From Actinomycetes bacterium (GTDB taxonomy: Bacteria > Actinomycetota > Thermoleophilia > Solirubrobacterales > Solirubrobacteraceae), in contig JAEXXR010000532.1 in NCBI GenBank assembly GCA_023405705.1, positions 1 through 16,920 on the forward strand: DNA of 16,920 nucleotides. Reading direction: 5' to 3'. Position 1 is the stretch's first letter; the number at the start of each line of letters is the position of its first letter. Of the stretch, positions 1 through 6,997 are shown one piece after another. A program made the translations under genes and the position numbers. Below the pieces are notes generated by a model, which saw only the letters and a program-made list of their open reading frames with translations, ran no database searches and was not told where the DNA came from.

Positions 1-341
1 CGGAAGAGGCCGGGCGCCGGGACGCTGAACAGCGGGATGCCGTGGCGGCGCGCCTCCGTCCGCATCGCCTCCGGCAGCGCGCCGAAGACGGGTCCGAGCG
101 CGACGCCGATCGCGGCGAGGCCGGCGCGGTGGGCGTCGGCGACGAAGCGCCGCTGGGCGCGCACGTCGCCGAGGCAGAGGCCGGTCGTCAGCACGATCCA
201 GCCGGCGGGCACCTGCGCGGCCGGCTCGGCGGCCTCCGCGACGTAGGCGCCGACGACCGGGCGCGCGAGCGCGGCGGCGTCTGAGACGTCGACGGCCAGC
301 CCGAGCTCGCGACGGTCGAGCAGGTCCTGCAAGGTCAACAC
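1..341 (-). CDS. PucR-family transcriptional regulator, N-terminal part (gene cut by window edge)
   Basis: The reverse strand reads from a GTG at 341 off the left edge without a stop, giving about 113 residues that start MLTLQDLLDRRELGLAV. The pattern is that of the PucR N-terminal domain (purine catabolism regulator-like): an opening LTLQDLL, then a WIVLTTGLCL strand, then an AIGVALGPVFGALPEAM stretch and HGIPLFSVP. In this family the domain precedes a GGDEF-like segment and a C-terminal helix-turn-helix; those would lie left of the window and cannot be seen. The GTG is chosen because AGGAGG (350-355 on this strand) lies 8 nt upstream; the next codon, TTG, is also possible. The gene is divergent from greA. 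The ligand and targets are unknown. Family members often regulate nitrogen or purine catabolism, but nothing here shows that. Confidence 0.8.
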   Translation of the reverse strand, partial: MLTLQDLLDRRELGLAVDVSDAAALARPVVGAYVAEAAEPAAQVPAGWIVLTTGLCLGDVRAQRRFVADAHRAGLAAIGVALGPVFGALPEAMRTEARRHGIPLFSVPAPGLF

Positions 342-349
342 GGCCCGGT

Positions 350-355
350 CCTCCT
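350..355 (-). promoter_or_regulatory. Ribosome binding site of the PucR-family gene
   Basis: AGGAGG on the reverse strand, 8 nt before the GTG at 341. It decides between GTG (341) and the adjacent TTG (338) in favour of GTG. Confidence 0.65.
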
Positions 356-372
356 CTGGTGACGAGCCGCCC

Positions 373-383
373 GATCTTAGATC
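373..383. promoter_or_regulatory. Small palindrome GATCTTAGATC with a possible -10 for the PucR-family gene
   Basis: GATC-TTA-GATC is a perfect 4-bp-arm inverted repeat in the 142-bp gap between the divergent PucR-family gene and greA. Read on the reverse strand it contains TAAGAT (374-379), a fair -10 hexamer placed 32 nt before the GTG start. No good -35 is seen 16-18 bp further upstream. It could be an autoregulatory operator or chance. Confidence 0.25.
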
Positions 384-469
384 GCGGACGGCCGTGGGAG
401 AAGGGGCCGAACGTCGTGGGATCGGAGAAGCTGGCGCGCCGGTCCTTGAAGTCGCACGACGGGTGAGCT

Positions 470-482
470 GCGACACTGTCGC
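470..482. promoter_or_regulatory. Perfect palindrome GCGACACTGTCGC abutting the greA start codon
   Basis: Six-bp arms (GCGACA/TGTCGC) flank a single central C, ending 1 nt before the ATG at 484. As RNA it could fold as a 5-bp stem with a 3-nt loop. No clear Shine-Dalgarno lies at normal spacing before greA; the nearest purine run is GGGTGAG at 461-467. The element could be an operator or a structure that limits initiation. Confidence 0.4.
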
Positions 483-483
483 G

Positions 484-954
484 ATGACAGACGGCTACGC
501 CATCACCCAAGAGGGCCTCGATGCGCTGCGCGCCGAGCTGAACCACCTCGAGACGGTCGCCCGTCGCGAGGTGGCGGAGCGGATCCGGACCGCGCGCGAG
601 TGGGGAGACCTCAAGGAGAACGCCGAGTACCACGCGGCGAAGGAAGACCAGGCCCACCTGGAGACGCGCATCCTCAAGCTGCAGGACCGCGAGCGTGGCG
701 CGATCGTCGTCTCGGCCGCCTCGGCAGACGCCAGCGTCGTCGCCTTCGGCGCCACCGTCGAGGTGCGCGACGAGAAGAGCGGCAAGACCGCCACGTACAC
801 GCTCGTCGGCGCCGCCGAGGCGAGCGCGAGAGAGGGCAAGCTCTCGATCGAGTCGCCCGTCGCCAGAGCGCTCGTCGGCGCGCAGGCCGGAGAGGACGTC
901 AAGGTCCAGACGCCGTCCGGCACGCGCACGATGCACGTCGTCAGAGTCGGCTGA
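484..954 (+). CDS. greA: Transcription elongation factor GreA
   Basis: The product of 156 residues matches GreA in length (about 158). GreA enters the secondary channel of RNA polymerase and stimulates cleavage of backtracked RNA. Residues 1 to about 75 form the coiled coil, with the tip motif GDLKENAEYH at 41-50; D42 and E45 are the acidic pair equivalent to the catalytic-tip D41/E44 of E. coli GreA. Residues from about 80 on form the FKBP-like C-terminal domain. ATG 484 is chosen because the protein then begins with the usual MTDGYAITQEGLDAL. The frame is open further upstream (ATG at 394), but that extension is not GreA-like. No strong ribosome site is visible, and a palindrome abuts the start. 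The tautomerase gene follows after 33 nt on the same strand. Confidence 0.95.
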   Translation: MTDGYAITQEGLDALRAELNHLETVARREVAERIRTAREWGDLKENAEYHAAKEDQAHLETRILKLQDRERGAIVVSAASADASVVAFGATVEVRDEKSGKTATYTLVGAAEASAREGKLSIESPVARALVGAQAGEDVKVQTPSGTRTMHVVRVG

Positions 955-987
955 GCGCCTCGCTTCCGCTCCGGGGGACCACGACCG

Positions 988-1383
988 ATGCCGAAGGCTG
1001 ACCTGACGCTCTCGCACGGCGCGCTGCCGGGCGACACGCTCGGCCCGCTGACCGACGCGCTCACCGGCATGCTGCTGCGCCACCGCGGCCTGGAGGACAC
1101 GCCGCGGGCGCGCGCCAACGTCTGGTGGTTCGTCCACGAGCACCCGGCCTTCGTCGCCGGCGCCGCGCCCGCGCTCCCGCTCGTGGTGATCAGATTCGCG
1201 ATCATCGCCGGCGGGATCGAGGACGCCGCCGTCGAGGCGCTCGTCGCCGACGGCACCGCCGCCGTCAAGGCGATCAACCCCGAGGCCCGCGTCTGGCTGA
1301 TCGTCGACGAGGTCGCCGACGGCCGCTGGGGCGTCGAGGGCCGCCTCGCCGTCAAGACGCCGAAGGCCGCGCCGGGCGCGTAG
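988..1383 (+). CDS. Tautomerase superfamily protein (two beta-alpha-beta units)
   Basis: The 131-residue product starts Met-Pro, so removal of Met would expose the N-terminal proline that is the catalytic base in the 4-oxalocrotonate tautomerase/MIF superfamily. At about 130 residues it is twice the length of a 4-OT subunit. It can be read as two repeats: residues 2-57 (helix GALPGDTLGPLTDALTGMLL, strand ANVWWFVHEHP) and 66-120 (strand VVIRFAIIAGGI, helix, strand RVWLIVDEV, then the common ending DGRWGVEGR). The second unit has no N-terminal-type Pro, so only one active site per chain is expected. A GGGGGA ribosome site (973-978) lies 9 nt upstream of the ATG. The substrate cannot be named from sequence. 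The gene may be co-transcribed with greA and is convergent with lutC. Confidence 0.75.
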   Translation: MPKADLTLSHGALPGDTLGPLTDALTGMLLRHRGLEDTPRARANVWWFVHEHPAFVAGAAPALPLVVIRFAIIAGGIEDAAVEALVADGTAAVKAINPEARVWLIVDEVADGRWGVEGRLAVKTPKAAPGA

Positions 1384-1390
1384 CGCGCAG

Positions 1391-1441
1391 CGAGCTGCGT
1401 CAATCTGCGGCCCTATAGGGGCTACAGACTTACGCAGCTCG
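1391..1441. terminator. Long inverted repeat between convergent genes, probable bidirectional terminator
   Basis: Perfect 10-bp arms, CGAGCTGCGT (1391-1400) and ACGCAGCTCG (1432-1441), enclose further pairing: TCTG (1404-1407) with CAGA (1425-1428), and GCCC with GGGC around a TATA-containing loop. It lies between the tautomerase stop (1383) and the lutC stop (1455), where both genes end. There is no long T tract, which is common in high-GC actinobacteria. A dispersed extragenic palindrome is the alternative. Confidence 0.6.
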
Positions 1442-1454
1442 TGGACGCGGTGGG

Positions 1455-2141
1455 TCAGCCGACGACGAGGACGTCGAGGGTGCGGGGGCCGTGGACGCCC
1501 TCGACGCGGTTGAACTCGATGTCGGAGGTCGCCGAGGGGCCGGCGATCCAGGTCATCGGGCGGCCGGCGGTCGCGGCGGCGTGGAGCGCGTCGACCGCCT
1601 CGGGGACGACCTCGACGATCCGCTCGCGCGCGACGACGCAGAGGTGGTAGTCGGGCAGCAGCGTCAGGGCGCGGCGGCCCTGGGCGGCGTCGCCGTCGAG
1701 CACGATCACGCCCGTCTCGGCGATCGCGACCGCGCAGCCGGTGAGGACGCCGTCGGTCTCGCTGATCTGCTCGTGGGAGAGGGGGCCGGCGCCGGTCGCG
1801 CCGGCGCCGGCCGGGCCGTCTTCGACCCACTCGACGCCCTCGACGCGCCACGCGGCCGGGAGGTCGGCGGGGATCGCGAGGCGTCTGGCGCCGCGGCGCT
1901 CCAGCGCGGCCGCGATCGCGGCCGGCAGCTGCTGAGCGGTGACGAGGCGGACGTCGGCGCGGTAGTCGGCGCAGCGCTCGGCGAACAGCTCGGCGAGCGC
2001 GTCGCCCTCCAGCTCGCCGCTGCGGCGGTAGTCGCGCACGACGGCGACGTCGGCGCTCGACTCGCTCGCCGGCACGTCCCTCAGCGCGCCGCGGATGCGC
2101 GCGAGGATCGCCTCCTTGGCGGGATCGGGCAGGGCGCTCAT
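1455..2141 (-). CDS. lutC: L-lactate utilization protein LutC (LUD domain)
   Basis: The product of 228 residues is close to the usual LutC/LldG length. It is the third component of the LutABC complex, which oxidises L-lactate to pyruvate in the cytoplasm. The LUD-domain pattern is visible: SHEQISETDGVLTGCAVAIAETGVIVLDG in the middle and the C-terminal signature GPSATSDIEFNRVEGVHGPRTLDVLVV. ATG 2141 overlaps the lutB stop as ATGA, and GGGAGG lies 7-8 nt upstream. The frame is open much further upstream, but that extension is antisense-type low-complexity sequence overlapping lutB. The middle contains an Ala/Gly-rich insert (GPAGAGATGAG) that is probably a flexible loop. The exact chemistry of LutC is not well settled. 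Confidence 0.9.
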   Translation of the reverse strand: MSALPDPAKEAILARIRGALRDVPASESSADVAVVRDYRRSGELEGDALAELFAERCADYRADVRLVTAQQLPAAIAAALERRGARRLAIPADLPAAWRVEGVEWVEDGPAGAGATGAGPLSHEQISETDGVLTGCAVAIAETGVIVLDGDAAQGRRALTLLPDYHLCVVARERIVEVVPEAVDALHAAATAGRPMTWIAGPSATSDIEFNRVEGVHGPRTLDVLVVG

Positions 2142-3574
2142 CGCGCCGCCTCCCGCTCCAGCCACCACTCGCGGAAGGTCTGTCTCGGGATCGGCATCAG
2201 GTCGCGCGCCTTCGTCCAGCCGCCCAGCTCGCCGGGGAGCCTTTCGATCTTGCCCTTGCGCGCGACCGGCCACTGGCCGCGGCGGCCGAGCTTCTGCAGC
2301 CGCTCGTAGCGGCCGCGCGTCGCGAAGCCCTTCGCGACGGCCTGCAGCGCCAGCTTCTCCGGGTCGAGCTTGCCCTTCAGAGAGGCCGCAGCTCTCTCCT
2401 TGTTGGAGCGGTTGCGCAGGTGGACGAGCACGGTCGGTATGTCGATCTTGACCGGGCAGACCTCGTAGCAGGCGCCGCACAGCGAGGAGGCGAACGGCAG
2501 CGAGCCGGCCGCTCTCATCCCCGCCAGCTGCGGCGAGAGGATCGCGCCGATCGGGCCGGGATAGACCGAGCCGTAGGCGTGGCCGCCGGTGCGCTCGTAG
2601 ACGGGGCAGACGTTGAGGCAGGCCGAGCAGCGGATGCACGCCAGCGTCTGGCGCGCCAGCTCGTCGCCGAGCGAGTCGGTGCGGCCGTTGTCGAGCAGGA
2701 CGAGGTGGAACTCTCTCGGCCCGTCGTCGTCGCGCGCGCCGGCCCACAACGTCGTGTACGGGTTCATCCGCTCGGCGGTCGAGGAGCGGGGGAGGAGCTG
2801 GAGGAAGACCTCCAGGTCCTGCCACCTCGGCACGAGCTTCTCGATCCCGCAGACGGTGATCAGCGTCTCCGGCAGCGTCGTGCACATGCGGCCGTTGCCC
2901 TCGGACTCCAGCACCGCGATCGCGCCGGTCTCCGCGACGGCGAAGTTGGCGCCGCTGATCCCGACTCTCGCCGACAGGAATCTGGCGCGCAGGAAGCGAC
3001 GGGCGGCCTCGGCCAGCACGGCCGGCTCGTCGGTCAGGTCGTCGGGGCCGATCGTGCGGCGGAAGATGTCGCGGATCTCGGCGCGGTTGCGGTGGATCGC
3101 CGGCACGAGGATGTGCGACGGCCGGTCTCTGCCGAGCTGGACGATCAGCTCTGCGAGGTCGGTCTCCAGCGCCTCGATGCCGGCCGCCTCGAGCGCCTCG
3201 TTCAGCTCGATCTCGACGGTCGCCATCGACTTGACCTTGACGACGTCCCTGACGCCCTTCGACTGCACGAGCCTGGTGACGATCGCGTTCGCCTCGGCGC
3301 CGTCGCGCGCCCAGTGGACGTGGCCGCCGCGCGCCTGCACCGACGCCTCCAGCGCCAGCAGGTGCTCGTCGAGGTGGCGCAGGGTGCGCTCCTTCAGCGT
3401 CCGCCCGGCCTCGCGCAGCTGCTCCCAGTCGGGCATCTCCTCGACGACGAGCGCGCGCTTGCCGCGGATCGTCGAGGTCGCGCGACCGAGGTTGCGACGC
3501 AGCTGCGCATCGGCGAGCGCCGGCTTGGCGGCGAGCGGGAAGGCCGGCGTCTCCGGCCAGGCGACGCCGCTCAT
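2138..3574 (-). CDS. lutB: L-lactate utilization iron-sulfur protein LutB
   Basis: The product of 478 residues matches LutB/LldF length. The N-terminal two thirds are a LUD domain (SGANFAVAETGAIAVLESEGNGRM at about 207-230, then PETLITVCGIEKLVP). Two ferredoxin-type clusters follow: C313-x2-C316-x2-C319-x3-C323-P and C366-x2-C369-x3-C373-P. These should carry [4Fe-4S] centres that pass electrons on from lactate oxidation. The C-terminal tail (about 440-478), with GGWTKARDLMPIPRQTFREWW, is the usual LutB ending. ATG 3574 overlaps the lutA stop as ATGA, so translation is probably coupled. No signal peptide or membrane segment is seen. Assignment is by motifs, length and gene order. Confidence 0.95.
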   Translation of the reverse strand: MSGVAWPETPAFPLAAKPALADAQLRRNLGRATSTIRGKRALVVEEMPDWEQLREAGRTLKERTLRHLDEHLLALEASVQARGGHVHWARDGAEANAIVTRLVQSKGVRDVVKVKSMATVEIELNEALEAAGIEALETDLAELIVQLGRDRPSHILVPAIHRNRAEIRDIFRRTIGPDDLTDEPAVLAEAARRFLRARFLSARVGISGANFAVAETGAIAVLESEGNGRMCTTLPETLITVCGIEKLVPRWQDLEVFLQLLPRSSTAERMNPYTTLWAGARDDDGPREFHLVLLDNGRTDSLGDELARQTLACIRCSACLNVCPVYERTGGHAYGSVYPGPIGAILSPQLAGMRAAGSLPFASSLCGACYEVCPVKIDIPTVLVHLRNRSNKERAAASLKGKLDPEKLALQAVAKGFATRGRYERLQKLGRRGQWPVARKGKIERLPGELGGWTKARDLMPIPRQTFREWWLEREAAR

Positions 3575-4422
3575 GACCGAGCCTCCGCGCCGTCGCCCGG
3601 AACCCGAGGCCGCAGGCCGAGCGGTTCCGCGGTCACCGTGATCGTCGGGGCGTGGCCGGCCGGCTGCTCGTACCCCGGCGGCTCGGCGGGATCGGCCTCG
3701 GTCGAGGCGAGGATCTCGGCGAGGTGGACGGCGCCGACGCCCGCGCGCTGGCGCGAGAGGCCGCCGCCGATGTGCATCAGGCAGGAGTTGTCGGCGGCGG
3801 TGCAGACCTCGGCGCCGGTGTCGAGGACCGATCTCAGCTTGTCGCTCAGCATCGCGATCGAGGTGTCTGAGTTCTTGACCGCGAAGGTGCCGCCGAAGCC
3901 GCAGCACTGCTCGGCCTGCGGCAGCTCGACGAGGTCGATCCCGCGCACCGCGCGCAGCAGCTTCAGCGGCTTGTCGTCCACGTGCAGCATCCGCAGCGCG
4001 TGGCAGCTGGGGTGGTAGGTGACGCGGTGCGGATAGTAGGCGCCGACGTCGTCGACTCTCAGCACGTCGACGAGCAGCTCGCTCAGCTCGAAGGTGCGCG
4101 CGGCGAGTGCGTCGACCTGGGCGACCAGCTCGGCGTCGCCCTGCTCGCGTGCGACGCGCGGGTAGTGGTCGCGGACCATCGCGACGCACGAGCCGGAGGG
4201 GGAGACGATCAGCTGCTCGTCCCTGAAGACGCGGGCGAAGCGGCGGATCAGCGGCAGCGCCTCGTCGTGGTACCCCGAGTTGAAGTGCATCTGGCCGCAG
4301 CAGGTCTGCTCGAGGGGGAATACCACCTCGTGACCGAGTCGCTCCAGGAGTCTGACCACCGCCTGACCGGTGCGGGGAAAGAGCGTGTCGTTGAAGCAGG
4401 TGATGAACAGCGCGATACGCAC
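3571..4422 (-). CDS. lutA: L-lactate utilization protein LutA (CCG-domain protein)
   Basis: The product of 283 residues carries two cysteine-rich CCG domains as in LutA/LldE and heterodisulfide reductase subunit B: C9, then C41-C42-G, then C79; and C140, then C173-C174-GFGG, with C207 and C214. These bind an iron-sulfur cofactor and take part in electron transfer in the LutABC complex. The start is GTG 4422 because GAGGAG lies 6 nt upstream and the protein then begins with the family sequence MRIALFITCFNDTLFP. An in-frame ATG at 4572 would add 50 unrelated residues across the promoter region. The family is usually about 240-250 residues; the last 35-40 here (Pro/Ala-rich, PAEPPGYEQPAGHAP) form an extra tail. 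First gene of lutABC, divergent from the rha operon. Confidence 0.93.
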   Translation of the reverse strand: MRIALFITCFNDTLFPRTGQAVVRLLERLGHEVVFPLEQTCCGQMHFNSGYHDEALPLIRRFARVFRDEQLIVSPSGSCVAMVRDHYPRVAREQGDAELVAQVDALAARTFELSELLVDVLRVDDVGAYYPHRVTYHPSCHALRMLHVDDKPLKLLRAVRGIDLVELPQAEQCCGFGGTFAVKNSDTSIAMLSDKLRSVLDTGAEVCTAADNSCLMHIGGGLSRQRAGVGAVHLAEILASTEADPAEPPGYEQPAGHAPTITVTAEPLGLRPRVPGDGAEARS

Positions 4423-4428
4423 GGACGG

Positions 4429-4434
4429 CTCCTC
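4429..4434 (-). promoter_or_regulatory. Ribosome binding site fixing the lutA GTG start
   Basis: GAGGAG on the reverse strand with a 6-nt spacer to GTG 4422. It supports the short form of LutA over the in-frame upstream ATG at 4572. Confidence 0.7.
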
Positions 4435-4443
4435 GACGGGAAT

Positions 4444-4454
4444 TGGTCGGACCA
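4444..4454. promoter_or_regulatory. Putative FadR-subfamily GntR operator at the lutABC promoter
   Basis: TGGTC-G-GACCA is a perfect 5-bp-arm palindrome that fits the FadR-subfamily GntR consensus TNGTNNNACNA at every fixed position. On the reverse strand it overlaps a -10-like TATGGT (4451-4456) placed 28 nt before the lutA GTG. LldR and LutR, the known repressors of lactate genes in E. coli and Bacillus, belong to this subfamily, so lactate-relieved repression is a reasonable inference. The -35 match is poor and no GntR gene lies in the window. Confidence 0.5.
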
Positions 4455-4475
4455 TATCGCGCCTGCTCGCCGGAT

Positions 4476-4488
4476 GCACGAAACGTGC
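4476..4488. promoter_or_regulatory. Palindrome GCACGAAACGTGC in the lut/rha divergent region
   Basis: Five-bp perfect arms around AAA. Its centre is 33 bp (about three helical turns) from the centre of the TGGTCGGACCA site, and it covers the expected lut -35 region. It may be an activator or second repressor site. No known consensus was recognised. Confidence 0.3.
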
Positions 4489-4582
4489 CCCGCGCAGGGG
4501 TCCGCCGCACCGGCCCGGCGCGTCCGCGATCGGCGCCCATGGCCGGGTGTCAGGTCTCGAACTGTGACGCACCTTACTCGAC

Positions 4583-4621
4583 TTGACGTGCGGATATGTT
4601 CTGTGCTCTGATCGCTATTGT
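4583..4621 (+). promoter_or_regulatory. Candidate promoter of the rha operon
   Basis: TTGACG (4583-4588) matches a -35 at five of six positions. The -10 is uncertain: TCTGAT (4607-4612) has 18-bp spacing but lacks the key A, while TATTGT (4616-4621) and TATGTT (4595-4600) look better but are badly spaced from it. The local sequence is clearly less GC-rich than its surroundings, as expected for a promoter. Either of the two downstream -10 choices puts the start point in or beside the 4619-4632 inverted repeat. Confidence 0.35.
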
Positions 4622-4632
4622 CCATTTGGACA
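4619..4632. promoter_or_regulatory. Inverted repeat TGTCCA-TT-TGGACA, putative RhaR operator
   Basis: Perfect 6-bp arms with a 2-bp centre, ending 5 bp before the preferred rhaR ATG at 4638. The position at the probable transcription start suits a repressor. RhaR is the obvious candidate, acting on its own operon. I saw no second perfect copy in the window. Confidence 0.5.
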
Positions 4633-4637
4633 GAGAG

Positions 4638-5477
4638 ATGGCTGCAAACGAACAAACAAGCACACGGCCTGTGATGGCGGTCACACGGCGGCGGGAGATC
4701 CTCGACCAGCTCCACCGGGACGGCGAGGTGACCGTCGCGGCGCTGGAGGAGCAGTTCGGCGTCTCGTCGATGACGGCCCGCCGCGACCTCGCCGAGCTCG
4801 AGCGCCAGGGCCTCGTCCGCCGCACCCACGGCGGCGCCGTGCTGCCGTCGGTCGCCGCCCACGAGGACTCCTTCCAGCACCGCCTGGGCGTCGACGCAGC
4901 CCTCAAGATCCGCCTCGGCCAGGCCGCCGCCGCGATGGTGGCGCCGCACGAGACGATCTACGTCGACTCCTCCTCGACCTGCTGGCACGCCGCGCAGGCG
5001 ATCGTCGCCGCGCGCGTCCCCGTCACGCTCGTGACCAACTCGGTCCCCGTGATGGAGCTGGTCGGCCAGGCCGACCAGGCGAACGTCGAGCTGATCGGCA
5101 TCGGCGGCTCGATGCGCAGACTGACGCGCTCGTTCGTCGGCCCGCACGCCGTCCGCACGGTCCAGGAGCACTTCGCCGACAAGGTCTTCCTGTCCGTCAA
5201 GGGGCTCTCCCGCGACGGCACCCTGACCGACGCCGACCCGCTGGAGGCGGAGGTCAAGCGCGCCATGATCAGCCGGGCAGAGGAGCCCGTCCTGCTGATC
5301 GACGGCGGCAAGCTGCACACGCGCGGCCTGGCCGCGATCACGAGCGTCGACCAGCTCGCCAGCGTGCTGGTCGCCGAGGCTTCGAACGACGACCTCGCCG
5401 CGCTGCGCACCAGCGCCAGCGGGGTCGACGTCCGGCGGGTCACCGACCGCGCCGGACGCAACGGGAGCGAGGTATGA
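4638..5477 (+). CDS. rhaR: DeoR-family transcriptional regulator of the rhamnose operon
   Basis: The product of 279 residues has the DeoR layout. An N-terminal winged helix-turn-helix spans about 17-68 ([51 protein letters not shown]). The sugar-isomerase-like sensor domain follows, with the phosphosugar-binding pattern [11 protein letters not shown] (109-119), TNSVPV (133-138), [15 protein letters not shown] (155-169) and DGGKL (222-226). The start is uncertain. ATG 4638 leaves the promoter and inverted repeat outside the gene. ATG 4596 would place them inside it, and ATG 4674 would remove a non-conserved N-terminus. It is the first gene of the rha operon and its stop overlaps the rhaT start. 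The name follows rhizobial rha loci, which also use a DeoR-type RhaR; the effector may be L-rhamnulose-1-phosphate or a related intermediate (inference). Confidence 0.85.
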   Translation: MAANEQTSTRPVMAVTRRREILDQLHRDGEVTVAALEEQFGVSSMTARRDLAELERQGLVRRTHGGAVLPSVAAHEDSFQHRLGVDAALKIRLGQAAAAMVAPHETIYVDSSSTCWHAAQAIVAARVPVTLVTNSVPVMELVGQADQANVELIGIGGSMRRLTRSFVGPHAVRTVQEHFADKVFLSVKGLSRDGTLTDADPLEAEVKRAMISRAEEPVLLIDGGKLHTRGLAAITSVDQLASVLVAEASNDDLAALRTSASGVDVRRVTDRAGRNGSEV

Positions 5478-6997
5478 GCAAGGAAACCGAATCCGCGGCG
5501 CCGCGGCTGGCGCTGCAGAACGCCAGCAAGTCGTTCGGCGCCGTCCACGCGCTGCGCGACGCGTCGCTCGAGCTGTACGGCGGCCACGTGCGCGCCCTGC
5601 TCGGCGAGAACGGCGCCGGCAAGTCGACGCTGGTGAAGACGCTCGCCGGCGTCTACCGGCCCGACGCCGGGACGGTCCTGGTCGACGGTGAGCCCGTGAG
5701 CTTCCACGGGCCGGTCGACGCGCGCAACGCCGGCATCGCGATCATCTACCAGGAGCCGACGCTCTTCCCCGACCTGTCGGTCGCCGAGAACGTCTTCATG
5801 GGCCGCCAGCCGCTCTCGGCCGGCAAGCGGATCGACAAGAAGGACCTGCACGACAAGACCGCGGAGCTGTTCAGGCAGCTGGGCGTCGCGATCGAGCCCG
5901 ACCGCCCGGTCCGCGGCCTCTCGATCGCCGACCAGCAGCTGGTCGAGATCGCGAAGGCGCTGTCGTTCGAGGCGCGCGTCCTGATCATGGACGAGCCGAC
6001 CGCCGCCCTCTCGGGCACCGAGGTCGAGCGCCTCTTCCGCGTCACGCGCACGCTCAGAGAGCAGGGCGCGGCGGTCATGTTCATCTCGCACCGCCTCGAG
6101 GAGATCTTCGCGATCTGCGACCACGTCACGGTCATGCGCGACGGCGCCGTCACCTACAACGGCGACCTCGAGGGCAAGACCAACGACGACCTCGTGCGCT
6201 GGATGGTCGGCCGCGACATCGACCAGCTGTTCCCGAAGGTCGAGTCGGAGATCGGCAAGCCGGTCCTGAAAGTCGAGCGGCTCACGCGCGAGGGCGTCTT
6301 CTTCGACGTCTCCTTCGAGGTCAAGGCCGGCGAGATCGTCGCGCTGTCGGGCCTCGTCGGCGCCGGTCGCTCCGAGGTCGCCCGCGCGATCTTCGGGATC
6401 GACAGAGCCGACGGCGGCCACGCCGAGGTCAACGGCAGAAGGCTCCCGAACGCGAAGCCGACCGCGGCGATGCGCGCCGGCATCGGCTTCGTCCCCGAGG
6501 ACCGTCGTCAGCAGGGCCTCGTGATGGACCTCTCGATCGCGCGCAACGCGACGATGACGCGGACGCGCTCGCTCGCGCCCGCCGGCATCGTCCGCGCCGC
6601 GAGAGAGAAGGCGCTGGCGAGCGAGTGGGCGACCCGCCTGCAGCTCAAGTACCACCGCCTCGACGACACCGTCGGCACGCTCTCGGGCGGCAACCAGCAG
6701 AAGGTCGTGCTGGCGAAGTGGCTCGCGACCCAGCCGAGACTGCTGATCATCGACGAGCCGACCCGCGGCATCGACGTCGGCACCAAGGCCGAGGTCCACC
6801 GCCTGATCTCGGAGCTCGCCTCCAGAGGCCTCGCGGTGCTGATGATCTCCTCGGAGCTGCCGGAGGTGCTCGGCATGGCCGACCGCGTCCTCGTCATGCA
6901 CGAGGGCCGCCTCACCGGCGAGTTCACCCGCGAGGAGGCCGACGAGGAGCGCATCATGCGCGCCGCGACAGGACAGAAGGAGGAGCTGGCGGCATGA
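5474..6997 (+). CDS. rhaT: L-rhamnose ABC transporter, ATP-binding protein RhaT (two nucleotide-binding domains)
   Basis: The product of 507 residues is a fused double ATPase of the sugar-importer (RbsA/MglA/XylG) type and energises the RhaPQ permease at the inner face of the membrane. Domain 1 has Walker A GENGAGKS (44-51), a degenerate signature LSIADQQ (149-155) and Walker B LIMDEP (170-175) followed by the H-loop region ISHR. Domain 2 has a degenerate Walker A, GLVGAGRS (293-300), with Arg for Lys, but a good signature LSGGNQQK (403-410) and Walker B IIDEPT (425-430). This split of intact and degenerate motifs is normal for the family. The ATG lies in an ATGA overlap with the rhaR stop, after a GGGAGCGAGG purine run. 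RhaT here is the ATPase of the rhizobial naming, not the E. coli rhamnose-proton symporter. Confidence 0.93.
   Translation: MSKETESAAPRLALQNASKSFGAVHALRDASLELYGGHVRALLGENGAGKSTLVKTLAGVYRPDAGTVLVDGEPVSFHGPVDARNAGIAIIYQEPTLFPDLSVAENVFMGRQPLSAGKRIDKKDLHDKTAELFRQLGVAIEPDRPVRGLSIADQQLVEIAKALSFEARVLIMDEPTAALSGTEVERLFRVTRTLREQGAAVMFISHRLEEIFAICDHVTVMRDGAVTYNGDLEGKTNDDLVRWMVGRDIDQLFPKVESEIGKPVLKVERLTREGVFFDVSFEVKAGEIVALSGLVGAGRSEVARAIFGIDRADGGHAEVNGRRLPNAKPTAAMRAGIGFVPEDRRQQGLVMDLSIARNATMTRTRSLAPAGIVRAAREKALASEWATRLQLKYHRLDDTVGTLSGGNQQKVVLAKWLATQPRLLIIDEPTRGIDVGTKAEVHRLISELASRGLAVLMISSELPEVLGMADRVLVMHEGRLTGEFTREEADEERIMRAATGQKEELAA

Noticed and set aside
2420..4018. Long plus-strand open frame across lutB and lutA
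   Set aside because: The protein is a composition-biased shadow; the minus strand encodes LutB and LutA with all cysteine motifs intact.
4423..4572. In-frame upstream start for lutA at 4572
   Set aside because: It adds 50 residues without family similarity, covers the putative operator and promoter, and the GTG at 4422 has a good ribosome site.
4596..4637. Upstream ATG for rhaR at 4596
   Set aside because: It would place the inverted repeat and most of the promoter inside the coding region and adds a non-conserved hydrophobic stretch ([11 protein letters not shown]).
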